Below are positions 11,476-22,469 of a stretch of DNA of 64,000 nt, in pieces. This DNA is from Orientallactaga sibirica (Eukaryota; Chordata; Mammalia; Rodentia; Dipodidae), in assembly GCA_036365145.1 (NCBI GenBank), contig JAEOAD010000040.1, positions 13,642,501 through 13,706,500 of the forward strand, given 5' to 3'. The position numbers and the translations under genes are program-made. Within the stretch, counting starts at the first letter, position 1. Each line of letters begins with the position of its first letter. Under the pieces are notes generated by a model. That model ran no database searches, was not told the DNA's origin, and saw only the letters and a list, made by a program, of their open reading frames with translations.

Positions 11476-11946
11476 GTGAAGTGGTATCTTTGAGTTAGCT
11501 CTGTCAACCACGGACCTGTATAGGGAGATGATCTAGGGCATAAGATCCACTTCAATGTCGGTGCAAAAAAGAGTAGACCTTGAGGAGGTTCAAGGTGGGT
11601 TAATCTATGTATGTTGACTACCTTGTACTTTTGCTGTTGGAGAGAGATAACTGGCGAGGCCATTTTTCTCCACCGTACCTCTCCGTCCTTTCTGCAATCG
11701 TGCTGAGCCAGGTCCTCCAGGCAGCTGCTTTCAGAACCACTTCCTGAGCAAACCTGAGCTCTGGGATAGGTTTGGGAAGGCAGATCCAGCGCGACTGTTC
11801 CATCTCTGCCTGCCAGCAGCACAGTGTTCCTTGGTTTGCAGACACGGGGAGGTGTCAGGGGAATTGAAAGTGAATCTCTGAAAAGCACACGCTTATTCCT
11901 GTGGCTTTTCATGGAGGAGAGTAACATGTGTCACCCATTCATAACC
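11476..11946. other. anonymous sequence
   Basis: No element recognised. Minus-strand frames of 182 and 75 codons overlap the B1 tail and have no support. Confidence 0.4.
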
Positions 11947-12293
11947 TGTGCCATGGTTTGCAAGTGTCCCTGAAAATTCATGTGTTAGAAACTTAATCCT
12001 CACAGTGACAACGCTGGGAGGTTGAGGGTCGAACGAGAGGTGAGTAGGTCACAAGGGCTCTGTCTTCGGGAGTAGATTAATGTGATCATCTTGGGAGTAT
12101 ATTAGTTATGGCGAGCGTGGCTTTGTCGTAGAAGTGACTCTGCTGATCCTCAGATGTGTTTTCTTTTCACTCTGTGCTATGGGGTGACATGCCACATGTG
12201 GTCCTGACATCTCGGGCTTCACAATCTCCTGAACTACAAGAACCTTGACCCTCATGATGTTGTTGTTGCCACAACAGCGAACGGACGAAGACA
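11947..12293 (+). mobile_element. MaLR-type LTR (MST/MLT1-like)
   Basis: It starts 'tgtgccatggtttgcaagtg' and ends 'acggacgaagaca', with the internal blocks 'gtaggtcacaagggctctg' and 'gattaatgtgatcat'. These are hallmarks of MST/MLT1 LTRs. 'taacc' and 'taacg' flank it, a 4-of-5 match to the 5-bp duplication expected for ERVL-MaLR elements. No internal region is seen, so it is a solo LTR. Confidence 0.75.
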
Positions 12294-12317
12294 TAACGTT
12301 GTCTGCCTGGAGCCTGC

Positions 12318-12440
12318 TCTGGTCAGGGACTGTGCCAGGTGCTTTATGTCACCTAACAGCACAAGTCCGTTTACAGAGGAGGAGGTGAGCCCTGAGAGCG
12401 CTATGGGTCTGTGAAGCCAAGGTCAGCTCTGGGGACTTGC
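12318..12440 (-). repeat. MIR SINE
   Basis: 'gactgtgccaggtgctttat' matches the complement of the MIR core and 3' region. Strongly diverged. Confidence 0.55.
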
Positions 12441-12554
12441 ATGTCTCCTTTCTATGGTCTCTGTTAGGTATGACCAGACACAGTGATGAGTAGAATAATC
12501 TACAACAAGTACATTAAAAAGTACGATTATTTATCCATTAAGAATCAAGACCTA

Positions 12555-12763
12555 GGGCTGGAGAGATGGCTTAGTGGTTAAGGTGCTTGCCTATGAAGCC
12601 TAAGGACCCATGTTCTACTCTCCAGATGTGCACAAAGTTGAGGCAAGTGCATGCAAGGTCGCACATGCCCACTAGGTGGCGCAAGTGTCTGGAGTTCAAT
12701 TGCAGTGGCTGAGGCCTTGGCATGCCAATTATCTCTCTCTCTCTCTTTGTCTAAAATAAAAAA
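12555..12763 (+). repeat. DIP SINE, long CTCF-motif type
   Basis: Complete copy between 'agaatcaagacctag' (12541) and 'agaattaagacctag' (12764), a 15-bp duplication with one mismatch. It has the extra segment of the long subtype with a perfect CTCF core. Confidence 0.95.
12669..12682 (+). promoter_or_regulatory. CTCF core motif in DIP SINE
   Basis: CCACTAGGTGGCGC fits all 14 positions of CCASYAGRKGGCRS. Occupancy is unknown. Confidence 0.5.
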
Positions 12764-12778
12764 AGAATTAAGACCTAG

Positions 12779-12880
12779 ACTGGGTGTGGTGGTGCATGCT
12801 TTTAATCCCAGCACTTGGGAGGCAGAGGTAGGAGGATAGCTGGGAGTTTGAGGCCATCCTGAGACTACATAGTGAATATC
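12779..12880 (+). repeat. B1 SINE, 3' truncated
   Basis: The head and middle are kept, and it ends at 'ctacatagtgaat' without a tail. Confidence 0.88.
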
Positions 12881-12914
12881 TTCACAAAGAATTTATATTC
12901 CTTAGACTTTTTTT

Positions 12915-13445
12915 GTTATGTGTGTGCTGGTGTGCTGCTGTGTGTGTGTGTGTGATATGTGTGGTGTTTGTGGTATATGTATGTGTTATATGTGGTGTGT
13001 GGTGTACCATGTGGTATAGTGTGTGTGCTGTGTGTGTGTTGTTTGTGGTATATGTGTGGTGAAGTGTGTAAGATCTATGTGTAGTGTGTATGTTGTATGT
13101 ATGTGTGATATGCGGTGTGTGTATGGTGTGTGTTGTTTGTGGTGTGTATGTTGTGTGGTGTGTGTGTGTGTGGTGTATGTATGTGTGATGTGTGGTGTGT
13201 ATGATATAGTGTGTGTTGTTTGTGGTGTATATGTGGTTTAGTGTGTGTGGTGTGTGTGTAGTTTGTCGTGTGTATGTTGTGTGGTGTGTGTGGTGTGTGT
13301 GGTGCAGTGTTGTGGTATAGAGTGTGCTGTGTGTGGTGTAGTATGTGTGGTGTGTGTGCTGCTTGTGGTGTGTATGTGGTATAATGTATGTTGTTTATGG
13401 TGTGTTTGTGGTGTAGTATGCATGTGTGTGGTATATGTGTAGTAT
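12915..13445. repeat. 530-bp GT-rich degenerate repeat
   Basis: Imperfect units of GTGTGGT/GTATGT type fill the stretch. It directly adjoins the tail end of the reversed B3 SINE on its right, so it is probably that SINE's CA-rich tail, hugely expanded. Cys/Val-rich frames across it are artefacts. Confidence 0.9.
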
Positions 13446-13718
13446 GAGGCCAAGGATGGCATCACGTGTCCTTCCCTATCACTCTTCCACATGATTTCTG
13501 CATGACAGAGTCTCTCACTGAAATTGGAGCTTGCTGTTTTTCACATAGACTGCTGTCAGTGAGTTCTAGCAATCCCTTGTCTCTGCCCTGCTCGGGGCTG
13601 GGGTTACAGGAGTGCACAGCCATGCCCAGTTTTGTACGTGGGGGCCCAGTATTGCACACAGGTCCTCATGCTTGTGCAGCGAGTGCATTTATCCACTGAG
13701 CCACCCCCGCCTCCTCCT
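13446..13718 (-). repeat. B3 SINE
   Basis: 'gacagagtctctcactg', 'ggggttacaggagtgcaca' and 'ccactgagccacccc' are in the order of a reversed B3. Confidence 0.75.
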
Positions 13719-13727
13719 TAGACATTT

Positions 13728-13880
13728 CTACTTGCTTTTTATGTAGAGACAGAGTCTCATGTAGCCCAGGCTAGCCTGGGACTTGCCATATAGACAAGGC
13801 TTGCCTTGTACTCTTTATCCTCTTGTTTCTGAATCCTTCCGAGTACTGGGATTACAGGCATGCACCACAGCACCCAGCTC
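13728..13880 (-). repeat. B1 SINE, old
   Basis: Reversed B1 blocks 'gacagagtctcatgtagccc' and 'gggattacaggcatgcacca'. Confidence 0.75.
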
Positions 13881-13917
13881 TTCAGACTTAAAGTTCTTAT
13901 AAAAATAAGTGAGTATT

Positions 13918-14092
13918 GGGGCTTGGGAGATGGCTTAACAGTTAAAAGCACTTGCTTGCAAAGCCTGAAAGCCCCCAGTTCAGTTCCCCAGTACCCACAG
14001 AAAGCCAGATGCACAAAGTGGCACAAGTATCTGAGTCCATTTGCAGTGGTAGGAGGCCCTGGCATGTCCATATTCTCTCTCTCTAATAAATA
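13918..14092 (+). repeat. DIP SINE
   Basis: Diverged head (GGCTTGGGAGATGGCTTAAC) and a short tail that meets the next copy directly. Confidence 0.88.
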
Positions 14093-14335
14093 GGAATGGA
14101 GAGATGGCTTAGTGGTTAAAGCATTTGCCTGCAAAGCCAAAGGACCTCGGTTCTATTCTCCAGGACCCACGTAAGCCAGATGCACAAGGAGTGCACACAT
14201 CTGGAGTTAGTTTGCAGTGGCTAGATGCCCTGGAGTGCCCATTCTCTCTCTCTCTGCCTCTTTTTCTCAAATAAAATAAAATAAAATAAAATAAAATAAA
14301 ATAAAATTATATAAAATTAAAAAGAAATAAGTTTT
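14093..14335 (+). repeat. DIP SINE with (AAAAT)n tail
   Basis: A second forward copy directly after the first, with an (AAAAT)n expansion at about 14268-14308. Confidence 0.9.
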
Positions 14336-14518
14336 TTTTTAAAAAAATAAATATGTGGAAATGCTTTCACTTTTTCAAAGAAACAGAAACTTTTCAGGAC
14401 ACATATTTAAATAATAATAAAATAGGAAAATATTATTGTGGTGAGATTAATGATGAAACAAACATGTGGATTTCATGTGGATTCATGAAAATTAAAACCA
14501 TAGAAAAATATACCAGGT

Positions 14519-14682
14519 AGCTGGGCGTGGTGGCACACATCTTTAATCCTGGCACTCAGGAGTCAGAAGTAGGAGGATTGCCGTGAGTTCAAGGCCACCC
14601 TGAGACTACATAGTGAATTCCAGGTCAGCCTGAGCTAGAGTGAGACCCTACCTCAAAAATCCAAAGGAAAAAGAAAAAAAAA
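14519..14682 (+). repeat. B1 SINE
   Basis: Full-length. 'atataccaggta' before and 'aaaaaccaggta' after suggest the target duplication. Confidence 0.93.
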
Positions 14683-14840
14683 CCAGGTAAAAACAAAGGA
14701 AACACTGACCTGACATAAAAGGAAAATGAATATACTCTAAGGAACAGCTCCCACGCCCCCACCTCACTTAGGGAGAATTCACAAGGTCAAGGGTAACATG
14801 CCTACTAAGAAATTGCAAAGTGATCCAGAAGTCACATCTT

Positions 14841-15018
14841 GCCGGGTGTGGCGGCACACGCCTTTAATCTCAACATTCAGGAGGCAGAGGTAGGAGGATC
14901 ACCATGAGTTTGAGGCCACCCTGAGACTATATAGTGAATTCCAGGTCAGCCTGAGCTAGAGTGAGACCCTACCTTGAAAAACCAAAAAAAAACAAAAACA
15001 AAAACAAAAACAAAAAAC
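14841..15018 (+). repeat. B1 SINE
   Basis: Full-length B1 starting GCCGGGTGTGGCGGCAC, with an (AAAAC)n tail. Confidence 0.93.
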
Positions 15019-15229
15019 AATTTACTTTTGATTGACTATGGCCAGATAATGCAGCAGTCCAAAATAAGATGCCATAAAGATACTAAAGTGCTCTGAGCAC
15101 AGTTGTGTTTTCCAGAACACAGTCTTCACATGTCCTACAAAGGCTTTTCACTACGTGCCAACAAGCACCTCCTATGGCGATCTCCTAAACTGCATTCTTT
15201 TTTACCTTTCCCCCTTTCATTTTTCAGTA

Positions 15230-15323
15230 AGGTAGTCTCAGGGTGGCCTCAAACTCACGGCGATCCTCCTACCTCTGCCTCCCAAGTGCTGGGATTAAAG
15301 GTGTGCACCACTTCACCTGGGCT
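15230..15323 (-). repeat. B1 SINE, truncated
   Basis: Only the head two-thirds of a reversed B1 is present; the tail side is cut at about 15230. Confidence 0.85.
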
Positions 15324-15391
15324 AAACTTCATTTTCTTGGTTTGGTTTTAGGGTACATTTGAAGATAAATATCCCTAAATAAATTAACTTA

Positions 15392-15555
15392 AGCCAGGAG
15401 TGATAGTGCACGCCTTTAATCCCAGCACTTGGGAGGCAGAGGTAGGAGGATCGCCATGAGTTCGAGGTCACCCTGAGACTACATTGTGAATTCCAGGTCA
15501 GCCTGGGCCAGAGTGAGACCCTACCTTAGAAAACCAAAAGCAAAACAAAACAAAA
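15392..15555 (+). repeat. B1 SINE
   Basis: Full-length, with head AGCCAGGAGTGATAGTGCAC and an A/C-rich tail. Confidence 0.92.
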
Positions 15556-15574
15556 AGTATTTTAACTAGCACAA

Positions 15575-15945
15575 ATGAGTGGACTTTTGGTGTGTGTGAA
15601 TAATATTGTGATGTGTGTATACATGGAGTATATGCATGCGTATGTGTGTGCGCATAAACATATACACATATGCATGTGCCCTGTGCACACATGTGTGGAG
15701 GACAGAGGAACTGTATCCCCCTCCATCTTATTTCCTTGAGACAGAGTCTCTCAGTGACCCTGGAGCTCCCCAACTTTTGGCTAGACCGACTGATCAATTT
15801 GTACCAGTGATCACCCACCCACACCCAGCATTGGGGATACAGGCATGTGTGGCCAGACCCTGCACTTTACATGGGAATCTCGGTCAGGTTATCATGCTTA
15901 CAGGGCAAGCACTATTTTACCCATGGAACCATCTCCCCAGCACCA
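15575..15945 (-). repeat. B3 SINE
   Basis: GT/ATGT-rich tail complement at the left, then 'cttgagacagagtctctca', 'gggatacaggcatgtgtgg' and 'accatctccccagc' at the head. Nearly complete but diverged. Confidence 0.78.
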
Positions 15946-16173
15946 AATGAGTGGATTTTTTTTTTATTCTTCAAATATATGTGTGTACTTTCAGTATATT
16001 GTACCAGATAAGTCAGGTGGGTTTCAGAAAGGAAAGGAAGGTTACATGAATCAAGCCCAGTCATTTGAATAAATGGGTTTTTCGTGTATGTGAAAAGTCA
16101 TCATTGCTTCATTTTAGACTTGGGAGCTACTTAACCCATTTGCAATTAGTACCTGCTGATTAGAACTAGATGT

Positions 16174-16401
16174 CTTTTTTTAAAAAAATTATTTGAGAGA
16201 GAGAGAGAGAGAATGAGATTTGGCATGCCAGGACCTTTAGCCATTGCAAAAAAACTCCAGATGCATGTGCCCCCTTGTGCTCATATACGACATTGAGTGC
16301 TTGCATCACTGTGTCTGGCTTACATGGGACCTGGAGATTTGAACATGAGTTCTTAGGTTTCTGAGGCAAGTGTCTTAACCCCTAAGCCATCTCTCTAGCC
16401 C
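16174..16401 (-). repeat. DIP SINE, long second subtype
   Basis: Reversed copy with the extra 'gacattgagtgcttgcatca' segment, which marks a long subtype without the CCACTAGG motif. Confidence 0.9.
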
Positions 16402-17158
16402 AACACCTCCTTTTATTAATGGTGTTCAGAATATTTTGGCAACTAAAGAGCACAATCTTATTTCGTTATTGTTATTGAGCACAATTAATCTTACATATGA
16501 AAACAGTTATTTTTAATTGGACATAGGACTAGGGGATTCTGTGACTCATGCTGAAAATATCAGAGAGAAGTATATACAGCTGACTTTAATATCCACTTTT
16601 TCTTCCTCTGTAAAACATATATGTGTGTTTGTAGAGTGGAAATTAAATCTGAAGTATTTAAGGGCATCTTAAGTAATTACAAAACCCTCCATTCATTGTA
16701 CATTACTTGCAATTTCCTCTGTGTTTCCATTAGAAGTCCTTCTTCTTTTTTTGTCTACAGTTTCCAGATACTTAAGTAAATTCTGCATTATGTTTCACAC
16801 ATACTTATGGCCTTTCCATTGTGAAGTTGTCAGACTGGCTTTGTGCTCTCAAGAGGAAAGACATGTGTGCTTTGTGAACATCTTCTATTCACACTAAAAG
16901 CTGCATAAAAGTTTGTAAAGGACGATGGCATTAGAATTGATGGAAACCATAATGGTGATGGACCTTGGTGCCACACTGGGACACAAAGACATTCAAGATA
17001 CCAAGATCACAATGAAGTCCCATTACAAGTCTGTGGATTACTTTTCGATATAGTTAAACTATTTAAAAATATTTCTGTACCTTTTAGAAAGCATATCATA
17101 CAATGTGAGAGTGTGGAGACTCTAGCTCAGGACTGTCTGAGTTAAAAATATAAATGTT
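16402..17158. other. anonymous AT-rich sequence
   Basis: About 750 bp with no element recognised and no open frame of note. Confidence 0.4.
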
Positions 17159-17390
17159 GGGGCTGGAGAGATGGCTGAGTGGTTAAGACGCTTGCCTGTG
17201 AAGCCTAAGGACCCATCTTTCACTCTCCAGATCCCATGTTAGTCAGACGCACAAAGGTGAGGCAAGTGCAAGGTTGCACATGCCCACTAGGTGGCGCAAG
17301 TGTCTGGAGTTAGATTACAGTGGCTGAGGCCCTGATGTGCCAATTCGTTCTTTCTCTCCCTCTAAAATAAAAAATATATATATATATAAA
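17159..17390 (+). repeat. DIP SINE, long CTCF-motif type
   Basis: Complete long-subtype copy with a short (AT)n tail. Confidence 0.93.
17284..17297 (+). promoter_or_regulatory. CTCF core motif in DIP SINE
   Basis: CCACTAGGTGGCGC, a perfect consensus match in the same place in the element as the copy at 12.7 kb. Confidence 0.5.
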
Positions 17391-17417
17391 TTGTCAATTA
17401 GAAAAACATCCTTCAAG

Positions 17418-17559
17418 GCTAGGTGTGGTATCCCATGTCTTTAATTTCAGTACTTGTGAGACTGAGATAGGAGGATCACAGTGAGTTTGGGGCCAGCCAT
17501 GTCCCAGGTCAGCCTGGGCTACAGTGAGACCCTATCTCAAAAAAAAAATAAAAAGAAAA
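17418..17559 (+). repeat. B1 SINE
   Basis: Diverged B1 flanked by 'catccttcaag' and 'agtccttcagag'. Confidence 0.85.
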
Positions 17560-17760
17560 GTCCTTCAGAGTTCTGAGCCCATCAACATTGTGACATGGAA
17601 GATGGAGGAGGACAAAAGGAATGAGACAACAAGCCAGAGGAAGGACTACCCTGAAAGAGGAGAGTCCTCAGGGGATGGGAGAAGGGACAAAAAAGGATAA
17701 AGGGACAGGAACATGGTCACATCACTGTATATCCTTTTATATTAAGTTCTCAATTAAAAA
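17560..17760 (+). repeat. probable L1 3' UTR fragment
   Basis: A purine-rich stretch ('gacaaaaggaatgagacaac', 'ggggatgggagaagggac') that ends in A-rich sequence is typical of rodent L1 3' ends. No ORF2 remnant is visible, so this is an inference. Confidence 0.45.
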
Positions 17761-17784
17761 CCCTCGCGGATCTTTTCATTAGCT

Positions 17785-17968
17785 CGGTGTGACTACCTTA
17801 ATGGTTCTTGCCTCCGTTTCCTTATCTGGAAACCAGGCATCGGACAGTAATACGGTCTTTTTCTTAGGGCTGTGATAAGGATTAAATAACTGCGTATTCT
17901 ATAAGGGACAAAGGTGAACTCGTGCTGCATAGTAAACCTTAGTAAGGGAACATTGTTGTTACTCTTGA
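17785..17968 (+). repeat. MIR SINE
   Basis: 'cctccgtttccttatctgga' and 'gctgtgataaggattaaata' follow the MIR consensus in order. Confidence 0.75.
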
Positions 17969-18039
17969 TTAAATAGTGTTTTGTGGTCAAGTTATCTGGG
18001 TGTGACCCGGTCGTTTCACTCAGAAGTTCGCAACATCTA

Positions 18040-18250
18040 GGGCTGGAGAGATGGATTGGGGATTAAAAGTGCTTGCTTGCAAAGCCTGTTAGACTGCTTT
18101 CTGTTCTCTAGCACCCACATAAAAGCAGACACTCAAAGTGGCCCATGCATCTTGGAGTTTGTGTGCAATGGTAGGAGGCCCTGCCACACCCATATTATTT
18201 CTCTTTCTTTGTCATAAACAAACAAACAAAAACAAATAATTTTTAAAAAG
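18040..18250 (+). repeat. DIP SINE
   Basis: Diverged copy whose (AAAC)n tail meets the next B1. Confidence 0.88.
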
Positions 18251-18252
18251 AT

Positions 18253-18394
18253 GCCGGGCGTGGTGGCGCAGGCCTTTAATCCCAGCACTTGGGAGGCAGA
18301 GGTAGGAGGATCTCCGAGAGTTCGAGGTCACCCTGAGACTACATAGTTAATTCCAGGTCAGCCTGGACCAGAGTGAGACCCTACCTTGCAAAAC

Positions 18395-18429
<35 letters not shown>
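18253..18429 (+). repeat. B1 SINE
   Basis: Well-kept B1 with a 33-base A tail, which suggests a young insertion. Confidence 0.94.
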
Positions 18430-18431
<2 letters not shown>

Positions 18432-18434
18432 GCA

Positions 18435-18570
18435 GGAGCTGGGTATAGTGGTGCATGACTTTAATCCCCGCACTTGGGAGGCTGAGGTAGGAGGATTGCT
18501 CTGAGTTTGAGGCCAGCTGGAGTCTCCATAGTGACTTCCTGGTCAGCCTAGGCTAGTATGAGACCCTACA
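18435..18570 (+). repeat. B1 SINE, older
   Basis: Diverged B1 that ends at 'atgagaccctaca' without a tail. Confidence 0.85.
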
Positions 18571-18870
18571 GCAACTGTGGGTGCTTGCACAAGCCCTGTG
18601 GAGGACAGGGACACTCACCATTCCATCATGGGTGGGGAAGTGACCCTTGAGGCCATAGACCCCCCCCTCCTCCCAGGAGGAGCTAATGGTAATTCAATGG
18701 TTACTAGGTGAGGGGGAAGTTATTCTTGTCTCACTGGAAATTAGTAGGAACAAGGGGTTTGCAGGAATGAGAAGGGGTGAGAGGATAATAGAGGGGTCTA
18801 CATGATCAAAATATGTGTGTATGAACTTGGCAAAGAACAAACAAATAAAATTTCATGTCTACTATAAAAA
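18571..18870 (+). repeat. probable L1 3' end
   Basis: 'ggaggagctaatggtaattc' and the end 'aacaaataaaatttcatgtc' resemble the end of a rodent L1. The family is not certain. Confidence 0.45.
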
Positions 18871-18996
18871 AATTAGCAAGTATAAAGACAGAAAGAAGAA
18901 TGTCACCAGGTATCCATTCTCCAGCTCAACCACTTGTTAATATTTTGATATATTTAATTTTAAAGTGTTCACTATTTGTAAAAAATTTAACTCGTG

Positions 18997-19190
18997 GAGC
19001 TGGAGAGCTGGTTTAGTGGTTAAGGCACTTGCCTGCAAAGCCGAAGGACCCAGATTTGCTCCCCAGAACCCACTTAAGCCAGATGCACAAGGTGATGCAC
19101 GTGCACAAGATGGCACACATTTGGAGTTCACTTGCAGTGGCTGGAGGACCTAGTGTGCCAATTCTACCCCCTCCCCAATGAATAAATTAA
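18997..19190 (+). repeat. DIP SINE
   Basis: Copy with a duplicated 'caaggtgatgcacgtgca' type segment and a short tail. Confidence 0.88.
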
Positions 19191-19275
19191 GTTCAAGGCC
19201 ACCCTGAGATTACATAGTGAATTCCAGGTCAGCCTGAGACAGTGACACTCTATCTCACCCCCCCCCAAAAAAAAG
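19191..19275 (+). repeat. B1 SINE, 5' truncated
   Basis: It starts inside the element at 'gttcaaggccaccctgagat' and ends in a C run then an A run. Confidence 0.85.
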
Positions 19276-19287
19276 GCTTAAAAAGTT

Positions 19288-19448
19288 CTTTTTTTTTTTT
19301 TTTTTGGTTTTTCGTGGTAGGGTCTTGCTCTAGCCCAGGCTGACCTGGAATTCACTATGTAGTCTCAGGGTGGCCTCAAACTCACAGCGACCCTCCTACC
19401 TCTGCCTCCCAAGTGCTGGGATTAAAGGCATGCGCCACCACGCCCGGC
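19288..19448 (-). repeat. B1 SINE
   Basis: Full-length reversed copy; short 'agttc' repeats flank it. Confidence 0.94.
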
Positions 19449-19472
19449 AGTTCATTCATTTTAATTTCCTTT

Positions 19473-19560
19473 CATGAGCACATGTCCCAGTACACTGTGT
19501 CAGCATGTGCTTAGGATTCTCAGGCAAGTGTCTTAACCACTAAGCCATCTCTCCAGCCCT
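19473..19560 (-). repeat. DIP SINE, head only
   Basis: Only the tRNA-derived head ('taagccatctctccagccct') and a diverged part beside it remain. Confidence 0.75.
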
Positions 19561-19685
19561 CTTGAGAACATTCTGAACTGTAACAAACATTCAGATACTT
19601 ATGAATTACATGAGTTTTAAGTAATAATGTATTCTCTCTAAAAATATCTATATTTTCTTTTCCATCATTTACTTCCTCCTTCTTT

Positions 19686-19897
19686 TTAAAAAATATTTTA
19701 TTTTTATTTATTTGACAGAGAAAGAGGGAGAGAGAGAGAGAGAGAATGGGCATGCCAGGGCCTCCAGCCACTGCAAACAAACTCCAGACGTGTGCGCCCC
19801 CTTGTTCAACTGGCTAATGTGGGTCCTGGGGAACTGAACTGGGTCCTTTGGCTTTGCAGGCAAACGCCTTAACCACTAAAGGCATCCCTCCAGCCCT
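19686..19897 (-). repeat. DIP SINE
   Basis: Complete reversed copy with a (GA)n-rich region. Confidence 0.92.
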
Positions 19898-20215
19898 CTT
19901 AGTAAAGTATTTAAATAAAAAGGAGAGCACATGACATCTTTACTGGGGATCCTCAGAAATGAACGGCATAAATTAGGATTTCGTGGAGGAGACAGGGGAG
20001 GACATGTGGATAAAATAACTTCAAATTGCTGGAGATTTTTCTTTAAACGTGGCCAGATTATAAAGCTGTGCTTTCTGCCCTGCCAACGGTAACTTGAACT
20101 ACTACCTACCATTCGCCAGGTTTCAGAGCGTCCCAGTAACTGTCATTTCACTGTGATTTTGAGATGGGTGGTGTCGAATGGTAAAAAGCCTTAGGGTTCT
20201 CAGAGGTACTTTCTT
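19898..20215. other. anonymous sequence
   Basis: No element recognised. Confidence 0.4.
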
Positions 20216-20216
20216 A

Positions 20217-20465
20217 GGCTGAAGAGATGGCTTATTGGTTAAGGCACTTGCCTGCAAAACTTAATCGCCTGAATTCTATTCCCCAGGACCCTCATAAAGC
20301 CAGATGCAGAAAGTGGTGCATGCACCTGGAGTTTGTTTGCAGTGGCTGGAGGCACTGGTATGCCCATACTTTCTCTCTCTCTCTCCCTCAGTTTCTCTCT
20401 GTGTGTCTGTATATCTCTGCTTGCAAATAAATAAATAAATGAATGAATAAAATATTTTTTAAAAA
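20217..20465 (+). repeat. DIP SINE
   Basis: Complete copy with a (AAAT)n/(GAAT)n tail. A reversed copy lies only about 30 bp downstream. Confidence 0.92.
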
Positions 20466-20495
20466 GATATACTTTCCCTATGGACTAATTTTTTT

Positions 20496-20728
20496 CTTTC
20501 TTTCATTTTTTTAAAAATTAATTTTATTTATTTATTGGGAGAGAGAGGGAGAGAAATAGGCAGGACAAGAGAGAGAATGGGCACGCCATGGCCTCTAGCC
20601 ACTGCAAATGAACTCCAGATGCGTGCGCCCCCTTGTGCATCTGGCTTACGTGGGTCCTGGGGAATCAATCCTGGGTCCTTTGGCTTTGCAGGCATGTGCC
20701 TTAACCGCTAAGGCATCTCTCCAGCCCC
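20496..20728 (-). repeat. DIP SINE with perfect target duplication
   Basis: Reversed copy between two identical 15-bp repeats 'tggactaattttttt' (20481 and 20729). The perfect duplication suggests a recent insertion. Confidence 0.96.
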
Positions 20729-20920
20729 TGGACTAATTTTTTTGGACTTAGTTTTGAAGTATCTATGAAGATGGGCAAGGCATGTGCCTCTATTGCACAA
20801 AATAGCTGCCAGCTGCCAGGTCAGATTCTCTTCCTGAATAAGGCAGTTAACACTAAGGCAACTCAAACACATGAGGCTCTTCTTAAGTAAAAGAAACCCC
20901 TTACTTAAAAATCAAAAGGA

Positions 20921-21161
20921 GGGCTGGATAGATGGCTTAGTGGTTAAGTGCTTGCCTGTGAAGCCTAAGGACCCCGGTTCGAGGCTCGATTCCCCAGGAC
21001 CCATGTAAGCCAGATGCACAAGGTAGCACATGCATCTGGAGTTTGTTTGCAGTGGCTGGAGGCCCTGGAGTGCCCATTCTCTCTCTCTCACTCTCTCTCT
21101 CTCTCTCCTTCTCTCTGTCTGTCACTCTCAAATAAAGGAATAAATAAAAACGAACGTTTTT
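20921..21161 (+). repeat. DIP SINE
   Basis: Complete copy. The head carries a partly duplicated B-box region ('ggttcgaggctcgattcc'). 'aaaatcaaaagga' and 'aaaatcaaaagaa' flank it. Confidence 0.94.
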
Positions 21162-22289
21162 TAAAAATCAAAAGAACATTTTAACTTAAGTACACCTCTT
21201 GGATGAAAAGGAGAAAGCAGCAGCATGTATTTTCTGTTGGCGCTGTTTTATCAAACGTTATCTGTGGGAGTTTTAGTTGCTGCCACCCCTGGGGGCTGTG
21301 GTTTCAGTGGTGTAGAGGTTTTTTCTTGCATGTGGTCACCGATACTGTCTGGAGCCTGTGTTTTATGAAAATGGGGCATCGAAAGGCAGAAACTCGCCCC
21401 TGCATAAAGGAACAGAGAGTAGTTCATGACAGGGCACTTGCAGAAATATAAGAGCAGTGAAAAAATTGAATGCTCAGAAACAAAAACAGGAAGGACCAGG
21501 ACGTCACTTTTGGGGAGCGCTGGAAGACTTTGGAGGGACTTCCTCAGTAATCCTATCCTCTCTCCTTCTGTTTGTGTAACTAATTCCCTCCATCTGGGCA
21601 AACAGATCCCGGGACAGGCCTTCTCCGGGAGGCGCTTTATCTACGACCGAGGTGGATGACTTCTGCACTAATTGATTCCACCTTAGAAGGCAGGACGGAC
21701 GGCTAATGAGCACGCTCTCCTTGCTGCATCTCGGAAGGAATCTGCCTGCGCAGTTACGGGGCGGGGTGCGGGGATCAAAAAAGAAAAGAATTAGGTGGTT
21801 TTATATAGCCTATTAAATTTTCCAGCAGCTTAATAATTAACCAAGTATAAGTTTAAAACCCAGAAAGCCTAGGCCGAGAGATGTGACTAGGTTTTTATTT
21901 ATTTATTATTTATTTATTTATTTTTGGCAATTCAGTGAGTACTGGTGAATGTAGAGAACTGAGTAAAATATCCCACCTCACTTTGGATGATGGGAATGTT
22001 GGCAGGGCTTAGGATAGGCAATGGTCATCCCTGGACTGGGTCCAAAAGAGAAGTTGTAGATTTTCCCTTTAATTACACATGACAGTTTTGCTCCCTCTCC
22101 CCCACCATGCTGGTGAATAAATTTAACCTTTTACTTGTATGCAATACAAACATTCAGTTATAGCTATAATGTATTTATTGCATGCACGGGGGGGGGGCGG
22201 GTAACACAATATAAGTTACTTTATTCAAAGACCTCAAGCCTGGTTGGGGAATAGGTACATAAAAGTTTAACGATAAAATAGCATACATA
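21162..22289. other. anonymous sequence
   Basis: About 1.1 kb, one of the longest blocks with no recognised young repeat. It holds a short (TTTA)n near 21895 and G/C runs near 22185. Open frames at 21251-21713 on both strands have no domain. Confidence 0.45.
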
Positions 22290-22454
22290 TTGAAATGAGA
22301 ATATATATTGAATGCACATTGAAAAGAGAATACAATGTAACCACTTTGGAAAATTGTTCAGCAATACACACTGCCATAAAACATCTATCTACTCTAAGGC
22401 CGGAAGATCTGCTTCTAGACATGTTCCTAAGAGAAATGAGTGCATATGGTCATG
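22290..22454 (+). repeat. old L1 (L1M) fragment, part 1
   Basis: 'ccactttggaaaattgttca' and 'catgttcctaagagaaatga' match the L1M 3' region in order. The copy continues at 22632 after a B1. Confidence 0.75.
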
Positions 22455-22469
22455 AAAAAACATGTGCAG

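Noticed and set aside
11379..11927. Minus-strand frame of 182 codons
   Set aside because: Its C-terminal part is the complement of a (GAAA)n B1 tail, giving Phe/Ser runs. The rest has no recognisable domain.
12915..13492. Cys/Val-rich and Thr/His-rich frames
   Set aside because: These are translations of the GT-rich simple repeat on either strand.
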